From Bacteroidota bacterium (GTDB lineage: Bacteria; Bacteroidota; Bacteroidia; Bacteroidales; Prolixibacteraceae), in NCBI GenBank assembly GCA_023251455.1, contig JAHEYT010000061.1, positions 1 to 42,965 on the forward strand: a stretch of DNA of 42,965 nucleotides, given 5' to 3'. The notes under the pieces were generated by a model that did no database searches, had not been told where the DNA came from, and saw only the letters and a program-made list of their open reading frames with translations. The position numbers and the translations under genes were made by a program. Each line of letters opens with the position of its first letter. Positions within the stretch are counted from its first letter, which is position 1. Positions 42,471 to 42,965 of this stretch are shown here, piece after piece.

Positions 42471-42965
42471 AAACAGACAATAAATTAATCGGTACAGGAC
42501 TTTTGACAGCAATTGCTGCTTCACTTTGTTGCATAACGCCAGTTTTGGCTCTCATCGCAGGAACAAGTGGACTTGCTTCTACTTTTTCTTGGCTTGAACC
42601 TTTCAGACCGTATTTTATTGGTTTGACAATTTTAGTTCTTGGTTTTGCTTGGTATCAAAAGTTGAAACCCCAAGAACAAATCGACTGCAACTGTGAAACA
42701 GAAGAAAAGCCAAAATTCAATCAAACAAAAGCGTTTTTAGGAATTGTTACAGTATTTGCAATTATTATGCTTGCCTTTCCATTCTATTCAAATGTTTTCT
42801 ACCCAAAGACAGAAAAGGAAATCATTTTGGTTGACAAATCAAATATTCAAAAAGTTGAGTTTTCAATTAGCGGAATGACTTGTAACAGTTGTGCGGAACA
42901 AGTTAATCACGAAGTGAACAAATTGGCAGGAATAATAAATTCAAATGCTTCTTATGACAACGGAA
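42467..42965 (+). CDS. merTP: MerTP mercuric transport protein, 3'-truncated by the window edge
   Basis: The reading frame is open from 42467 to the end of the window (166 residues). It has three membrane segments, with the MerT Cys pair in the first (SLCCITPVLALIAG), an exposed DCNCETEE loop, and a C-terminal MerP-like HMA domain with GMTCNSCAEQV. Such MerTP fusions bring Hg(II) into the cell for reduction by MerA, which would be expected downstream. The soft-metal ArsR in front supports this. Both genes look more AT-rich than the flanking sulfur operon, so recent gain is possible. Confidence 0.85.
   Translation, partial: MKTDNKLIGTGLLTAIAASLCCITPVLALIAGTSGLASTFSWLEPFRPYFIGLTILVLGFAWYQKLKPQEQIDCNCETEEKPKFNQTKAFLGIVTVFAIIMLAFPFYSNVFYPKTEKEIILVDKSNIQKVEFSISGMTCNSCAEQVNHEVNKLAGIINSNASYDNG

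Overview
The window looks like a chromosomal segment of a Bacteroidota bacterium. Several proteins are type IX secretion components or cargo, promoters fit the Bacteroidota form (a TTTG-like -33 element, 19 bp, then a TAnnTTTG-like -7 element), and many families are typical of that phylum (DUF6660, DUF3347, long CusA, CzcA-TolC fusion). I would guess a Marinilabiliales/Bacteroidales relative, but the order is only a guess. No rRNA, tRNA, CRISPR array or transposase was seen.

Region 1 (1-9.8 kb, + strand) is a copper/silver island. It holds the 3' part of a long CusA-type RND pump, a TolC-family partner with a Ser/Gly/Met linker, and a CusB adaptor with a metal-binding YHS-like motif and a C-terminal HMA domain. 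A decayed gene and its intact relative (membrane segment plus AlbA_2/Schlafen domain) follow, then a DUF3347 protein, a haem-binding CxxCH protein, a TRASH-like Cys protein and two secreted HMA proteins. A strong terminator closes it at about 9.87 kb.

Region 2 (9.95-13.7 kb) is a full-length PorU-type C25 sortase of the type IX system. Region 3 (13.8-22.3 kb) is a Fur-family regulator followed by a zinc/cobalt/cadmium-type efflux set: DUF6660 peptide, a CzcA fused to its own TolC partner, CzcB, a CDF-like transporter and a DUF302 protein. A perfect 7-1-7 dyad sits at the start of the efflux set. Region 4 (22.4-24.3 kb) has a multicopper oxidase with a type IX C-terminal sorting domain and a frameshifted GDCCVxC gene.

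Region 5 (24.4-29.3 kb, - strand) is a phosphate uptake operon in the order porin, pstS, pstC, pstA, pstB, without phoU.

Region 6 (29.5-41.9 kb) is the most interesting part: a sulfur assimilation regulon. It contains metY behind a poly-cysteine leader peptide, two half-size uroporphyrinogen-III-synthase-like proteins, cobA, a JAMM protease, TusA, a DsrE-like protein, an E1-like MoeB/ThiF enzyme, a ubiquitin-like sulfur carrier ending GGGAI, two CysK paralogues and a sulfite reductase fused to a TusA domain. The set resembles the protein-thiocarboxylate route to homocysteine/cysteine. Four promoters here share tandem 18-bp dyads (ATACC-N8-GGTAT) spaced exactly 23 bp and abutting the -33 element. 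A Crp/Fnr regulator and an Rrf2 regulator, adjacent on the other strand, and a LuxR-type response regulator are encoded in the middle and are candidate controllers.

Region 7 (42.1 kb to end) starts a mercury/arsenic-type module: an ArsR regulator with a CVC metal site and a MerTP transporter cut by the window edge.
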